DNA of 64,000 bases from Myxococcales bacterium (GCA_016709545.1 JADJMO010000025.1:93420-157419), one strand, 5' to 3'. Counted from the stretch's first letter, positions 48,182-56,295 are shown. The notes: generated from the letters alone by a model not told the origin. Numbers and translations: made by a program.

Positions 48182-49000
48182 TCAGAGCGCGGCGAGCGCC
48201 TTCGCGGTCGCGGCCGCGAGTTCGGCCGCCCCCTTCACCTTCGGGTGCTCGGCGGCGAACTCCTTCGCCAGCGTGAAGGCCTTGCGCGCCGCGGACTTGT
48301 TCCCGAGGTGCCATTCGGCGAAGCCGAGCTTGTAGGCCGCGTAGCCCAGACCCTCGCCGTCGGGGCCCATCCACTTGGCCGCGCGGGTGTACGCCTCGCG
48401 CGGGATCGTCCAGTCGACCTTGCCCTGCAGCGCCTGCTCGAAGGTGGAGTCACCGATGTCCAGGTAGGCCCAGGGGACGAAGCGGGAGAGCGGCATCTTC
48501 TTGGTCAGCTCGAGGTGGATCAGGCGCGCGAGGTCGTCGGAGCCCAGGGCTCGGTGCGCTCGCGCGAGGTGGTAGAGCACCTCGTCGAGCCGGCCGAACG
48601 TGGGGTGCTCGTCGGCCACGGCCCGCAGGACCTCGACGGCGCGGGTGAGCGCCGAGGTGCGGATCTGCGCCGCCTTCGTCCGGTCCGCATCCTTGGTGGC
48701 CGCGGCCCGATCGGCGTCGGCGGCCATCGCGAGCTCCACGTGGTGGAGTCCGACCTTCAACCCGACGTCGGCGCGCTTGGGGTCGGTCTTCGGTGTGGCC
48801 TTCCAGCGCCCCTCCTGTGAAGGCACGTCGGCCAGCAGCTGGGAGGTGGTGGCGGAGGTGCGAGCGACCTCGGGGTAGGCCACGGGGATGGGGCTCTGCG
48901 CGAGGGGCGGCGCGACGACCTTGGCGGGCGCGGGCGGCGCGGCCCGCGTGGAGACCGGTGCGAGGAGCAGGGCCAGGGCGAGCGCGAGGCGAGGTCGCAT
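48182..49000 (-). CDS. Exported TPR-type protein
   Basis: This 272-residue protein starts at the ATG at 49000 with the signal peptide MRPRLALALALLLAPVSTRAA. The mature part begins with a Pro/Ala-rich linker, then helical repeats: KVGLHHVELAMAADADRAAA, TRAVEVLRAVADEHPTFGRLDEVLYHLARAHRALG, IHLELTKKMPLSRFVPWAYLDIGDSTFEQAL, YTRAAKWMGPDGEGLGYAAYKLGFAEWHLG, FTLAKEFAAEHP: tetratricopeptide-like. In myxobacteria such proteins accompany gliding or secretion machinery, but nothing here specifies that. It lies between the kinase gene and a small lipoprotein gene, all on the minus strand, with 90 and 42 bases between them. Confidence 0.78.
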   Translation of the reverse strand: MRPRLALALALLLAPVSTRAAPPAPAKVVAPPLAQSPIPVAYPEVARTSATTSQLLADVPSQEGRWKATPKTDPKRADVGLKVGLHHVELAMAADADRAAATKDADRTKAAQIRTSALTRAVEVLRAVADEHPTFGRLDEVLYHLARAHRALGSDDLARLIHLELTKKMPLSRFVPWAYLDIGDSTFEQALQGKVDWTIPREAYTRAAKWMGPDGEGLGYAAYKLGFAEWHLGNKSAARKAFTLAKEFAAEHPKVKGAAELAAATAKALAAL

Positions 49001-49042
49001 GGACGTCGGACCCGCGAGGACGAGCGACGTTGGCGCCACGCC

Positions 49043-49399
49043 CTACACGAGATCGGGCGGATCGAGCGGCCCGACCTTGATCTGTGGCTTGTACTGGTGG
49101 TTGCCCGGGTTGCACACCGCCCCCGAGATGCTGGTCTGGCCCTTCTTGCAGACGCGCGGGGCCTTGGCCGCGTTCGTGTCCCAGGAGCACCGACACGGCC
49201 CCGACCCGGCGGTCGGATCGGAGGGTTCGCTATCCGCGACGGTGGCGGTCGCCGTCGCGCTCGCCGTCGCACTCGTGCTCGGCGTCGCAGACGGCGCCGT
49301 GGCCGTGCTGGGGGTGGTGGGGGCCTGCGCCGATCCGCCGCAGGCGACGAGCGCGCCGGCCAGGACCTGCACGAACCGGAGGCGTCGTTCGTCTCGCAC
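49043..49399 (-). CDS. Small lipoprotein with Ala/Thr/Ser linker
   Basis: This 118-residue protein starts at the GTG at 49399: VRDERRLRFVQVLAGALVACGG, with the lipobox Cys at 20. Residues 25-55 are low complexity (ATAPSATPSTSATASATATA). A short C-terminal domain with four cysteines follows (PCRCSWDTNAAKAPRVCKKG, GAVCNPGNHQYKPQIKVG). No family is recognised. Similar tiny Cys-bearing lipoproteins often sit next to surface or TPR proteins in this phylum. It could be cotranscribed with the TPR gene 42 bases downstream. Confidence 0.65.
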   Translation of the reverse strand: MRDERRLRFVQVLAGALVACGGSAQAPTTPSTATAPSATPSTSATASATATATVADSEPSDPTAGSGPCRCSWDTNAAKAPRVCKKGQTSISGAVCNPGNHQYKPQIKVGPLDPPDLV

Positions 49400-49516
49400 G
49401 CCCACAGCATACGAGGCCCTCGGCCGCCCAGCCACCGAGCGCGCGCGAGCGGCGAATGCTCGGCTCGAGCGATACAGGATGCATCCGCCCGCGGGTCGGC
49501 AGGGTACCGTGAGCGG

Positions 49517-50060
49517 GTGCGCGTGCTCGTCGTCCTCCTCGTTGCGCTCTTCGTCGGAGCGGGATGCAAGTCCAAGGGTCTGCCATCCGTCTCGGTCTCG
49601 AGTGCGGACACCGCGGCGGGGCGTTTCTGGCGGTGGTTCGAGGCCAACGCCAAGGACCTTCGCGCCGAGCCGGACCTGCAGAAGACGATGGAGCCGCGGC
49701 GCGCGGGGGGGGGGGCGGGGGGGGGCCGCGGATCGTCCGCGGGTGCCCCGGGCGGAGCGTCGACGGGAGAAGCGCTCGCGAAGGAATGCGGTGCGGCCGA
49801 AGGTGCCTGGGTGGAAGCTCGTAGCGTTCCGGCAGCGTGACGCGAGCCTTTCGACCATCGAGATGAACGGCCGCAAGCTCGAGCCGAAGGCGATGAAGTT
49901 CATTGCCGAGCGGCACGGCGCACTGTTCGACGTGACCGTCTACGTCCCGGGATTCACCACTAGGGAGGACTTCGGCAACATCCTGTTCATCGCGCTCGAC
50001 CACGTGGTCGGCGAGTACGACATGGAGACCCGCATCGGTGGCATCGAATGGGCGTCGCGA
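49517..50060 (+). CDS. Lipoprotein with DUF695-like domain, broken around a G run
   Basis: GTG at 49517 gives VRVLVVLLVALFVGAGCKSKG, a clear lipoprotein signal, then FWRWFEANAKDLRAEPDLQKTM. At 49699-49730 an abnormal G run (more than 20 G with two C) scrambles the frame. In another frame after about 49800 the sequence is clearly coding: WKLVAFRQRD, LEPKAMKFIAERHGALFDVTVYVPGF and NILFIALDHVVGEYDMETRIG, the pattern of DUF695 (helical/beta domain ending in LDxxxGExdxExxIG). So an intact gene of about 180 residues probably exists in the genome, damaged here by homopolymer miscalls. Its C-terminal border is unclear. Confidence 0.6.
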
Positions 50061-50279
50061 CCGATGCCGGCGTCCGGGCTACGGCCAAGAGGGCCCAGGA
50101 GCCTCGTCCGTCGCCCAGGGCTCCAGTCGCGCCCCGTGGACGAGGGAAACGCCGCGGTGGGCCCGGTGTTGCGGCCGCGACGATCCGGCGGGGGGCAAGG
50201 GCGGCGGGTCGCCCGGCTCGGGGACGAGGGTCGTGTGCGGGTCCGCAAGGGGGGGGGGGGGACACGGTGCCGGGTCTGA

Positions 50280-50476
50280 AGGGCTCGCTCACCGTTGCGT
50301 GGCACATCACCGCCATCGGGCTCGTGTCGCGCTCGTCGGTCGTCAGCTCCACGATGAAGTACCTGCCTGTGGAGGACTGCATCGCGAAGGCCGTGCGCAC
50401 CTGGGTGTTCGAGAACCCGAACGCCGTCGAGGCGGACGCGACGTGGGGTTTCCAGTTCACCCCACCCTCACCCTGA
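50280..50476 (+). CDS. AgmX/PglI C-terminal-like domain (3' end of a damaged gene)
   Basis: The frame ending at 50476 finishes LKGSLTVAWHITAIGLVSRSS, VVSSTMKYLPVEDCIAKAVRTW and ATWGFQFTPP. The order of a strand, ...S..... VEDC....VR.W.F and a final F.F.P strand is that of the AgmX/PglI C-terminal domain found in myxobacterial gliding and adventurous-motility proteins and in TonB-like proteins. Upstream (50060-50275) the frames are disordered, G-rich and contain another long G run at about 50249-50262, so the start and the rest of the protein cannot be defined. It is either the end of the DUF695 gene or a second gene. Confidence 0.55.
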
Positions 50477-50507
50477 CGCGTCGGGTGGGCAGCACAACTT
50501 CGAATCC

Positions 50508-50540
50508 GCACGAATGTCAAACCGTGTTTTACATTCGTGC
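50508..50540. repeat. Long inverted repeat 1 of 3
   Basis: GCACGAATGT (50508-50517) pairs with ACATTCGTGC (50531-50540); the stem extends inward by AAA/TTT after one mismatch. It lies about 30 bases past the stop at 50476. It is the most diverged of three related hairpins. Confidence 0.7.
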
Positions 50541-50667
50541 AAAAACAAGATCAGCGCTGCCCGGAGCGGATCCTACTATCCCCGGAGGGCGCGACGCGAC
50601 GCGCACCGTGCGGAGCACAGGGCAAACGGGAGCAGAGCCGACGGCGGTGAGGGGGTCTTCGGATTCT

Positions 50668-50700
50668 GCACGAAGGTCAAACACTCTTTGACCTTCGTGC
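50668..50700. repeat. Long inverted repeat 2 of 3
   Basis: GCACGAAGGTCAAA (50668-50681) and TTTGACCTTCGTGC (50687-50700) form a perfect 14-bp stem with a 5-base loop (CACTC). TTC and GAA just outside extend the stem after one mismatch. Confidence 0.8.
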
Positions 50701-50776
50701 GGAACGTTCGAGGACCAGACACTCCGTCGCCGCTGGATGCGAGTGTCCGACGTTCGATCGTTTCGTGAGGGACGCT

Positions 50777-50809
50777 GCACGAAGGTCAAAGATCCTTTGA
50801 CCTTCGTGT
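50777..50809. repeat. Long inverted repeat 3 of 3
   Basis: GCACGAAGGTCAAA (50777-50790) pairs with TTTGACCTTCGTGT (50796-50809) with loop GATCC: 14 pairs, the outermost a G-U. The arms are identical to repeat 2, the loop is different. Confidence 0.8.
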
Positions 50810-50856
50810 GGAATCGGTAGACCCCCACCACCGCCGGAGAGGCTCCGAGGTCAGCG

Positions 50857-50876
50857 CCGTTCGGTTAACCGAACGG
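50857..50876. repeat. 20-bp perfect palindrome downstream of the FecR-like gene
   Basis: CCGTTCGGTTAACCGAACGG is fully self-complementary. It is 50 bases beyond the stop of the minus-strand FecR-like gene, a place for a terminator hairpin or a dimeric-regulator operator. It is unrelated in sequence to the GTTCACGGGC palindrome. Confidence 0.7.
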
Positions 50877-50925
50877 ACCCTCATGTGTCGAAGATTGCAG
50901 CGCTTTTCGGGACGCGGTCCGGCCT

Positions 50926-52029
50926 CTACTCGAGCCCCCCGAACTTCTTCACCGACTTCACGCGCAGCCCCTTCGGGTACTTCGCCACGTAGTCCTCCGC
51001 CGCCGTGCGCGCGCGCGCCGAATCGCCCGCGCGCCACCACGCCTCGGCCTCCCGGGCCAGCGCGTCCTCGGCGAGCGTCCCCGTCGCGCCGAGCGCGCGC
51101 GTCTTCGCGAACGAGGCCGCGGCGTCCTTCGGCGCGCCGAGGTCCTCCATCTGCACGCGACCGAGGGTGAAGGCGGCCAGCGGCGCGCGCGGATCCCCGG
51201 GAAACTTCTCCACCACGCGCTTGAGGTGGGGCACCGCCTGCGCGGCGTGGTGCGAGAGGCGCGCGACGTCCGCCGCGAGCAGGAGCTCGTTCGGCTCGTC
51301 CTTGATGTTCGCCCCGGCCAGCGCCGTCCACGCCTTGTCGTACTCGCCGTCGTGCGCGAGCGTGCGCCACGCGGCCACCGCCGCCGACGCGGACACGCTC
51401 GGCACCACCGACGCCGACACGCTCGCCGAGGCCGAGGCGGAGACGCTGGGCGCCGCGATCGTCGGCTCTGCGTCGAGGCAGACCGTCTTGTCGCCGAGCG
51501 CGAGCTCGCTCGCGACGCCGTGGCACGTCACGCGCACGCGGCCGTGGTGCACCGTCACCTGCGTGCCGCCCGGTGCAGGCTCCACCGAGAACCCGGTCCC
51601 GAGCACCTCGACCAGCGTGGCCCCGCGCGTGACGCGGAAGGTGCGCGACGGGTTCTTGGTGATCTCGAAGCGCGCGGCGCCCTTCACCAGGGTCACCTCG
51701 ACGCGGTCCGCCGCGGCGACCTTCGTCTCCACCACGCTGTCCGGCAGGAGCGGCGTCGCCGTCGAGCCGTCGACGAACGTGACCGGCGCGATGGAGCTGG
51801 TCGGCGCGGGCGTGGTCTTGGCGACCGTGTCTCCGCCGCGGGTGCGGGCGTACTGCAGCGCGCCGAAGCCGCAGGCGAGCGCGAGCGCCACGCCGACGCC
51901 GGCGCGGACCTGCGCGCGGCGGGTCTTGCGGCGGAGCATCATCCCCTCGACGCGGCGGGCGCGGGCGTCGGACCACTCGAGGCCGACGTCCTTGGCGGCC
52001 TCGGCGAGCTTGTGTTCCAGGTCAGGCAT
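50926..52029 (-). CDS. FecR-like transmembrane (anti-)sigma regulator with TPR-like C-terminus
   Basis: This 367-residue protein starts at the ATG at 52029, overlapping the end of the sigma-factor gene by 8 bases. A cytoplasmic N-terminal segment of about 40 residues (EHKLAEAAKDVGLEWSDARARRVEGMM) is followed by one TM helix (AGVGVALALACGFGALQYA) and a FecR domain (DRVEVTLVKGAARFEITKNPSRTFRVTRGATLVEVLGTGFSV, VHHGRVRVTC). An Ala/Ser/Val repeat linker (SVSASASASVSASVV) then leads to helical TPR-like repeats (HDGEYDKAWTALAGA, AAQAVPHLKRVVEKFPGDP). It is expected to sequester or activate the partner ECF sigma factor in response to an envelope signal. Three hairpins and a palindrome follow its stop. 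Confidence 0.88.
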   Translation of the reverse strand: MPDLEHKLAEAAKDVGLEWSDARARRVEGMMLRRKTRRAQVRAGVGVALALACGFGALQYARTRGGDTVAKTTPAPTSSIAPVTFVDGSTATPLLPDSVVETKVAAADRVEVTLVKGAARFEITKNPSRTFRVTRGATLVEVLGTGFSVEPAPGGTQVTVHHGRVRVTCHGVASELALGDKTVCLDAEPTIAAPSVSASASASVSASVVPSVSASAAVAAWRTLAHDGEYDKAWTALAGANIKDEPNELLLAADVARLSHHAAQAVPHLKRVVEKFPGDPRAPLAAFTLGRVQMEDLGAPKDAAASFAKTRALGATGTLAEDALAREAEAWWRAGDSARARTAAEDYVAKYPKGLRVKSVKKFGGLE

Positions 52030-52597
52030 CGTTCCCTCCTCCGGCTTCGCCGAGGACTGCCTCGATCGCGGCTTGCGCCGCCGAGATCTTTCGTTTCACC
52101 GTGGCGAGGCTGACGTCGCAGAGGCGAGCGACGTCGTCCAGCTGCTCGCGCTCCACGTACCGCAGCGTCCACGCGAGGCGCTGGTCGACGGGGAGCGTGT
52201 CGAGGACCTCGTAGACGCGCGAGAGCAGCGCCTTGTGCTCCGGGGACGCATCGCTCGAGGCGATGTCGCCGTACTCCGGGTGCTCGTCGAGGTGGAAGAA
52301 CATCTTGACCCTTCGCATGCGCAATCTACGTCGCGCGGTCCGCACCGTCACGGTCGCGAGCCAGCCCTTGAGCGCGCCCGGGTCGCGCAGCGTGCCGACG
52401 CCCTTCCAGGCGTCGAGGAACACGTCCTGCACCACGTCGTCGACCTCGTCGTCGCGGCCGAGCAGGCGGTGCGCGATGGCCGCCACGTAGGCGCCGTACG
52501 CCCGGTAGAGCTGCTCGAGCGTCTGCGGCACCTCGCCCGGTGCGGTCTGCACCAGGCGAAGGGAGGCTCGACGCTCTTCGTTCATCGCGGGGACCAT
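52022..52597 (-). CDS. ECF-type RNA polymerase sigma factor
   Basis: 191 residues. Region 2 is LEQLYRAYGAYVAAIAHRLLGRDDEVDDVVQDVFLDAWKGVGTLRDPGALKGWLATVTVRTARRRLR, with the DVVQDVFL core-binding motif. Region 4 (DTLPVDQRLAWTLRYVEREQLDDVARLCDVSLATVKRKISAAQAAI) contains the HTH for the -35 element. The length is right for ECF factors. ATG at 52597 is used; an ATG four codons later is an alternative. It starts 6 bases after the stop of the IgGFc-binding-like gene, so it is expressed from the same operon as the two lipoproteins upstream and the FecR-like gene downstream. Confidence 0.94.
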   Translation of the reverse strand: MVPAMNEERRASLRLVQTAPGEVPQTLEQLYRAYGAYVAAIAHRLLGRDDEVDDVVQDVFLDAWKGVGTLRDPGALKGWLATVTVRTARRRLRMRRVKMFFHLDEHPEYGDIASSDASPEHKALLSRVYEVLDTLPVDQRLAWTLRYVEREQLDDVARLCDVSLATVKRKISAAQAAIEAVLGEAGGGNDA

Positions 52598-52603
52598 CGT
52601 CGC

Positions 52604-54298
52604 TCACTTCGGGCGCGCGGGCACGACGACCGTGTTGAGGGGCGCGAGGTTCTCGCCCGCCGGGTAGGCGTACGAGACGTCGCGGGTGAACGTCTTGGTC
52701 TCGGTCGTGCCCCAGCCCCACACCGAGAGGCCGAAGGGAGACGTCGATTTCATGACGTGGCGGCCGTTGTCGCACCCGTTCTGCGGCTGGAAATCGTGCC
52801 GCGAGAGGTCGACGTAGGCGTACTGGTAGAGCGACCCCGAGCCGACCGGCACCCAGGTCTTCACGACGCCGAGGCAATCCAGGTCGACGTCGGCGAACGA
52901 GCCGTCGGCCTTCGCCTTGCGGGTGAGGACGAGGTTGGTCTCGGGGTAGGTCGGGTCGGTGAAGAAGACGTACTTGTCGAGGTACTGCGGCACCGGCACG
53001 AGGCGCAGGAAGTCCGCGTCGCCGTACCCCTGCGTCGCGGGCGTCTCGATCGTCGCGGAGCCGGTCATGTACGTCGTCAGCACGAAGGGGTGCTCGGCGT
53101 CCTGGCTCTTGACCACGAACGGTCGACCGCCGGTCGTGATCTCGAGGATCTCGCCGGCCGCGAGCGTGCTCGGTCCGGTGCCCGCGGGGTCCCAGGTGAG
53201 GGCGGTGCCGTCGACCGCGCCGATCAAGCGGAACGGCGGGTTCTCGGGGCGGCTCGTGCGCGGGCGGTGCGACACCGCGACGTATTCGTTGCCGAGGGCG
53301 CGGATCGGCGGGATCTGCTGCTCGGCGTGGTCGCAGTAGTTCATGCCGATCGGCACGTTGAGGCACGGCTGCCCCGCGTAGAGACCGATGGGCTTGTTGG
53401 ACTGCACGGGGCTCCCGGTGAGCTCCTGCGGCTGCGTGAGCTGGAGCACCTGGCCCTTGTCGAGCTTGAACTCCATGGGCGCGCCGGCCTTTCCGCCGGG
53501 GAGGCCGCCGCCGGCGACGACGTCGACCTTCGGCAACAGCGTCACGACGGTGCCGTCCTCGGCGGCGACGATGTCCATCGAGGTCGTCGCGCTGTAGGAG
53601 TCCTTGTTCGTCGCGTAGGCGTTGACCGCGACGTAGTTGGTGTCCCACGCGCTCGTCGGCAGGAGCAGCGTCGCGCCGGTGACCGCGGCCGAGCCGCCGC
53701 CGTACGGCAACATCTGGTAGGCCACGACCGGCACGTCGGTGCGCACGTGGAAACCCTGGCCGATGCCGGTGCCGTGGCGCTGCGCGAGGGTGCTCCTGGC
53801 GGGCGCGACGGGGCAGGGGACCGACTTCTTCCAGGCCCCGGGCTCCGGCGTGCCGGCCTCCGGCAGCCCCGCGAGGAACACGATGGCGACCTCGCCCGGC
53901 GGCAGCCCCTTCGAGGCGTCGAAGTCCTCGTAGGTGATCGCGCGGCCCTTCCCGCGGGGGATCTTCGCGTACTTCGCCACGTCGATCGACTCCTCGGCGA
54001 ACGACACGTCGAGGTGGGCCGGCACGTCGGCGGTGTTGGCGACGAAGGCGACGAAGCACCCGTTGCTCGCGCCGTATTCGCCGTCCATGTCGACCGCCCA
54101 GTACTCGCACCCCACCGACGAGTGCGACTCGGCCGCGGTGAGGCACGGCGACTTGCAGCCCTCGCCGGTGCAGGTGTCGTCGGACCCGGCGTCGAAGCCG
54201 AAGCCCTTGCCCGCGTCGGCGGCGGTGCCGTTCATCGTCTCGCCCCCGGCGCACGCCGCGAGCACGAGCGGCAGGAGGAGCAGGCCGCGGGCGTTCAT
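52604..54298 (-). CDS. IgGFc-binding-like surface lipoprotein
   Basis: This 564-residue protein begins MNARGLLLLPLVLAACAGG, a lipoprotein signal. After a short Asp/Gly linker, CTGEGCKSPCLTAAESHSSVGCEYWAVDMDG starts a long beta domain. GFHVRTDVPVVAYQMLPYGGGSAAVTGATLLLP, SAWDTNYVAVNAY, PFVVKSQDAEHPFVLTTYMTGSA, and SPFGLSVWGWGTTETKTFTRDVSYAYPAG are typical of the IgGFc-binding N-terminal-type domain seen in many myxobacterial lipoproteins. It probably binds glycoprotein or matrix at the surface. ATG at 54298 overlaps the stop of the preceding gene by 4 bases. Confidence 0.85.
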   Translation of the reverse strand: MNARGLLLLPLVLAACAGGETMNGTAADAGKGFGFDAGSDDTCTGEGCKSPCLTAAESHSSVGCEYWAVDMDGEYGASNGCFVAFVANTADVPAHLDVSFAEESIDVAKYAKIPRGKGRAITYEDFDASKGLPPGEVAIVFLAGLPEAGTPEPGAWKKSVPCPVAPARSTLAQRHGTGIGQGFHVRTDVPVVAYQMLPYGGGSAAVTGATLLLPTSAWDTNYVAVNAYATNKDSYSATTSMDIVAAEDGTVVTLLPKVDVVAGGGLPGGKAGAPMEFKLDKGQVLQLTQPQELTGSPVQSNKPIGLYAGQPCLNVPIGMNYCDHAEQQIPPIRALGNEYVAVSHRPRTSRPENPPFRLIGAVDGTALTWDPAGTGPSTLAAGEILEITTGGRPFVVKSQDAEHPFVLTTYMTGSATIETPATQGYGDADFLRLVPVPQYLDKYVFFTDPTYPETNLVLTRKAKADGSFADVDLDCLGVVKTWVPVGSGSLYQYAYVDLSRHDFQPQNGCDNGRHVMKSTSPFGLSVWGWGTTETKTFTRDVSYAYPAGENLAPLNTVVVPARPK

Positions 54299-55092
54299 GA
54301 CCCGAACCCCGCGCACGCGTTGGAGAGCGGCGAGAGCTCCATCGTCTCGGCGCAGTTGCCGACCGTGGACTTGGCGGGCTTCTCGCAGATGTTCGTCCCG
54401 CACTCGCTGTCGAGGCTGCACTGCTCGCCGACGACGGCCTTGGCGTTGCAGTGGCCCCCGAACGGGCCGCCGCCCTGGCAGACGAGGTCGTCGGTGCAGT
54501 AGGCGTAGCCGGGCTGGCACTGCTGGCCCTCGGCGCGCTTGGCGACGCACACCTTGGTGGTCCCGTCGCAGAAGCTGTCGTCGGGGCAGCGGTCGGCCTC
54601 GCCCGCGCACGAGCTCGCCGGGGCGACCAGCACCGGGACGAGGCACTTGCCCTCGCTCGCCCCGTAGGCCTTCACGCACTCGAGGTTCTGCGTCGCGTCA
54701 CAGTCGACGTTGGTGGTGCACGCGGCGCGCGGACCGAACGGCCCGGCGAACAGGCCGACGTTGCACGCCTTGTCGACCGCGCGCAGCTCGTCGGCCCCGA
54801 GCTTCGCGTCCTCGTAGGCCCCGCTCACGGCCTTCACGCAGAGGTCCGCCCGCTGCGGGACGAGCTTCACCCCCTGGGGCACCGCGGCCTTGCAGGACGA
54901 CTTGCGCGCGGCGAGGCAGGTGGTCCTGTCCTTTATCTTGCACTTGGTCACGGCCACGTCGGAGCACTCCGCGGCGGCGCGCGCCTCGCAGAACGCCTCC
55001 ACCGTGGTGAGCTCGGAGGGCTTCGGGGCGTCGTCGGCGCCGTGGGCGCAGGCCGGGACGGCGAGGAGGAGGGGGAGGAGCCAGCGGTGCAT
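54295..55092 (-). CDS. Cys-rich lipoprotein, first gene of the sigma-factor operon
   Basis: This 265-residue protein starts at the ATG at 55092: MHRWLLPLLLAVPACAHG, lipobox Cys at 15. The rest carries about 22 cysteines in Dickkopf/EGF-like spacing (CTTNVDCDATQNLECVKAYGASEGKC, CPDDSFCDGTTKVCVAKRAEGQQC, CTDDLVCQGG, CSLDSECGTNIC). These are extracellular disulfide-rich modules frequent in Myxococcota surface lipoproteins. It heads a four-gene minus-strand operon and is divergent from the cNMP/CPBP gene, with 102 bases between starts. Confidence 0.8.
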   Translation of the reverse strand: MHRWLLPLLLAVPACAHGADDAPKPSELTTVEAFCEARAAAECSDVAVTKCKIKDRTTCLAARKSSCKAAVPQGVKLVPQRADLCVKAVSGAYEDAKLGADELRAVDKACNVGLFAGPFGPRAACTTNVDCDATQNLECVKAYGASEGKCLVPVLVAPASSCAGEADRCPDDSFCDGTTKVCVAKRAEGQQCQPGYAYCTDDLVCQGGGPFGGHCNAKAVVGEQCSLDSECGTNICEKPAKSTVGNCAETMELSPLSNACAGFGS

Positions 55093-55194
55093 GTCGGCAG
55101 AGAGGTGGTGGGCACCGCGAAAACGGCTCACGCTCGCCTTCGGTCGGTGCTCCGCTCCCAAATCCCGGGCGATTTCGACTAGGCTCGGCCGGCC

Positions 55195-56295
55195 TTGCCC
55201 CGCCTCGGACTCCGCGACGTCCCGTTCTTCGCCCACCTCCCGAAGGGCTTGATCGAAGAAATTTCCGGGGAAGCGGAAGTGAAGGCGTTCAAGGCCGGCG
55301 ATGTGCTGGTGCGCGAGGGCGACCCGTCCGACGCCATCCTCGTCCTCCTCGAGGGCACGGCCGACGTGAAGAAGCGCGAGGCCGACCGCGCCGACGTCGA
55401 GCACGTGATCAGCGAGCTCGAGCCGGGCGAGGTGGTCGGCGAGGTGGGGCTCTTCGACAAGCACCCCCGCTCCGCCACCGTCGTGGCCCGCGAGCCGTGC
55501 ACCGCGTGGATCCTCCGCTACGACCGGGTCACCGAGCACCCGCGCCTCGTGTTCGCCTTCGCCAAGGCGCTCGCGAAGCGGGTGCGCGATCAGACCGACG
55601 AGATGCGCGAGACGGCCCAGGAGCGCGTCTCCATGGGCGAGCTCGTGGTCAAGGTGATCGTGCTCCTCTGCGTGTACGCGCTGCTGGTCGCGGGCCTGCC
55701 GTGGCTGCAGGAGCGGCTCCCCTCGAGTTCCTCGTACATCAGCCTGCCGGTCATCGCCCTCTTCGGGCTCGGCAGCTTCGGCTTCATGCGCAACAGCGGC
55801 TACCCGCTCTCGCGCTTCGGGTTCGGCTTCAAGAACCTGTTCGGCTCGCTGTTCGAGGCGATCCTGCTGACGCCGCCGTTCCTCGCCCTCCTCACCGGCG
55901 TGAAGTGGCTCGTCGTGCACAGCCGCCAGACGCGGATGACCGAGGTGATCCAGCACCCCGACGTGCGCCAGGTGCTCGCCGACCCGCGGGTGCTCAAGCT
56001 GCTCGCGGTCTACGGGCTCTCGGCGCTCGTGCAGGAGCTCATCGTGCGGTGCGCGCTGCAGAGCACGCTCGAGAGCTACCTCGTCGGCAAGGGGCGCGTG
56101 ACCAAGGCCATCCTCGTGGCCGCGCTCATGTTCAGCGTCAACCACCTGCACGTGTCGTTCTTGTTCGCCGTGCTCGCGTTCATCCCCGGCATCTTCTGGG
56201 GGATCATGTTCCACCGGCGCCCGAACCTCATCGGGCCGTCGCTCAGCCACTTCGTGGTCGGCGGCTACGTGTTCTTCGTCCTCGGCATCGGCTGA
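55195..56295 (+). CDS. Cyclic-nucleotide-binding domain fused to a CPBP intramembrane glutamic protease
   Basis: 366 residues from a TTG at 55195; an in-frame TAG lies 15 bases upstream, so no earlier start is possible. Residues 5-125 are a cNMP-binding/CRP-like domain (FFAHLPKGLIEEISGEAEVKAFKAGDVLVREGDPSD, ELEPGEVVGEVGLFDKHPRSATVVA). Residues 155-365 form about seven TM helices with the CPBP/Abi signature: VQELIVRCALQ (ExxxR, catalytic Glu), FSVNHLHVSFLF (His) and GPSLSHFVVGG (C-terminal His motif). CPBP proteases include type II CAAX proteases and proposed sorting proteases for MYXO-CTERM proteins. Regulation by a cyclic nucleotide (c-di-GMP or cAMP) through the N-domain is inferred; the phosphate-binding Arg in PRSATV is present. 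Confidence 0.88.
   Translation: MPRLGLRDVPFFAHLPKGLIEEISGEAEVKAFKAGDVLVREGDPSDAILVLLEGTADVKKREADRADVEHVISELEPGEVVGEVGLFDKHPRSATVVAREPCTAWILRYDRVTEHPRLVFAFAKALAKRVRDQTDEMRETAQERVSMGELVVKVIVLLCVYALLVAGLPWLQERLPSSSSYISLPVIALFGLGSFGFMRNSGYPLSRFGFGFKNLFGSLFEAILLTPPFLALLTGVKWLVVHSRQTRMTEVIQHPDVRQVLADPRVLKLLAVYGLSALVQELIVRCALQSTLESYLVGKGRVTKAILVAALMFSVNHLHVSFLFAVLAFIPGIFWGIMFHRRPNLIGPSLSHFVVGGYVFFVLGIG

Noticed and set aside
50508..50809. CRISPR array
   Set aside because: Only three units, each an inverted repeat with variable spacing and no uniform spacers or cas genes.
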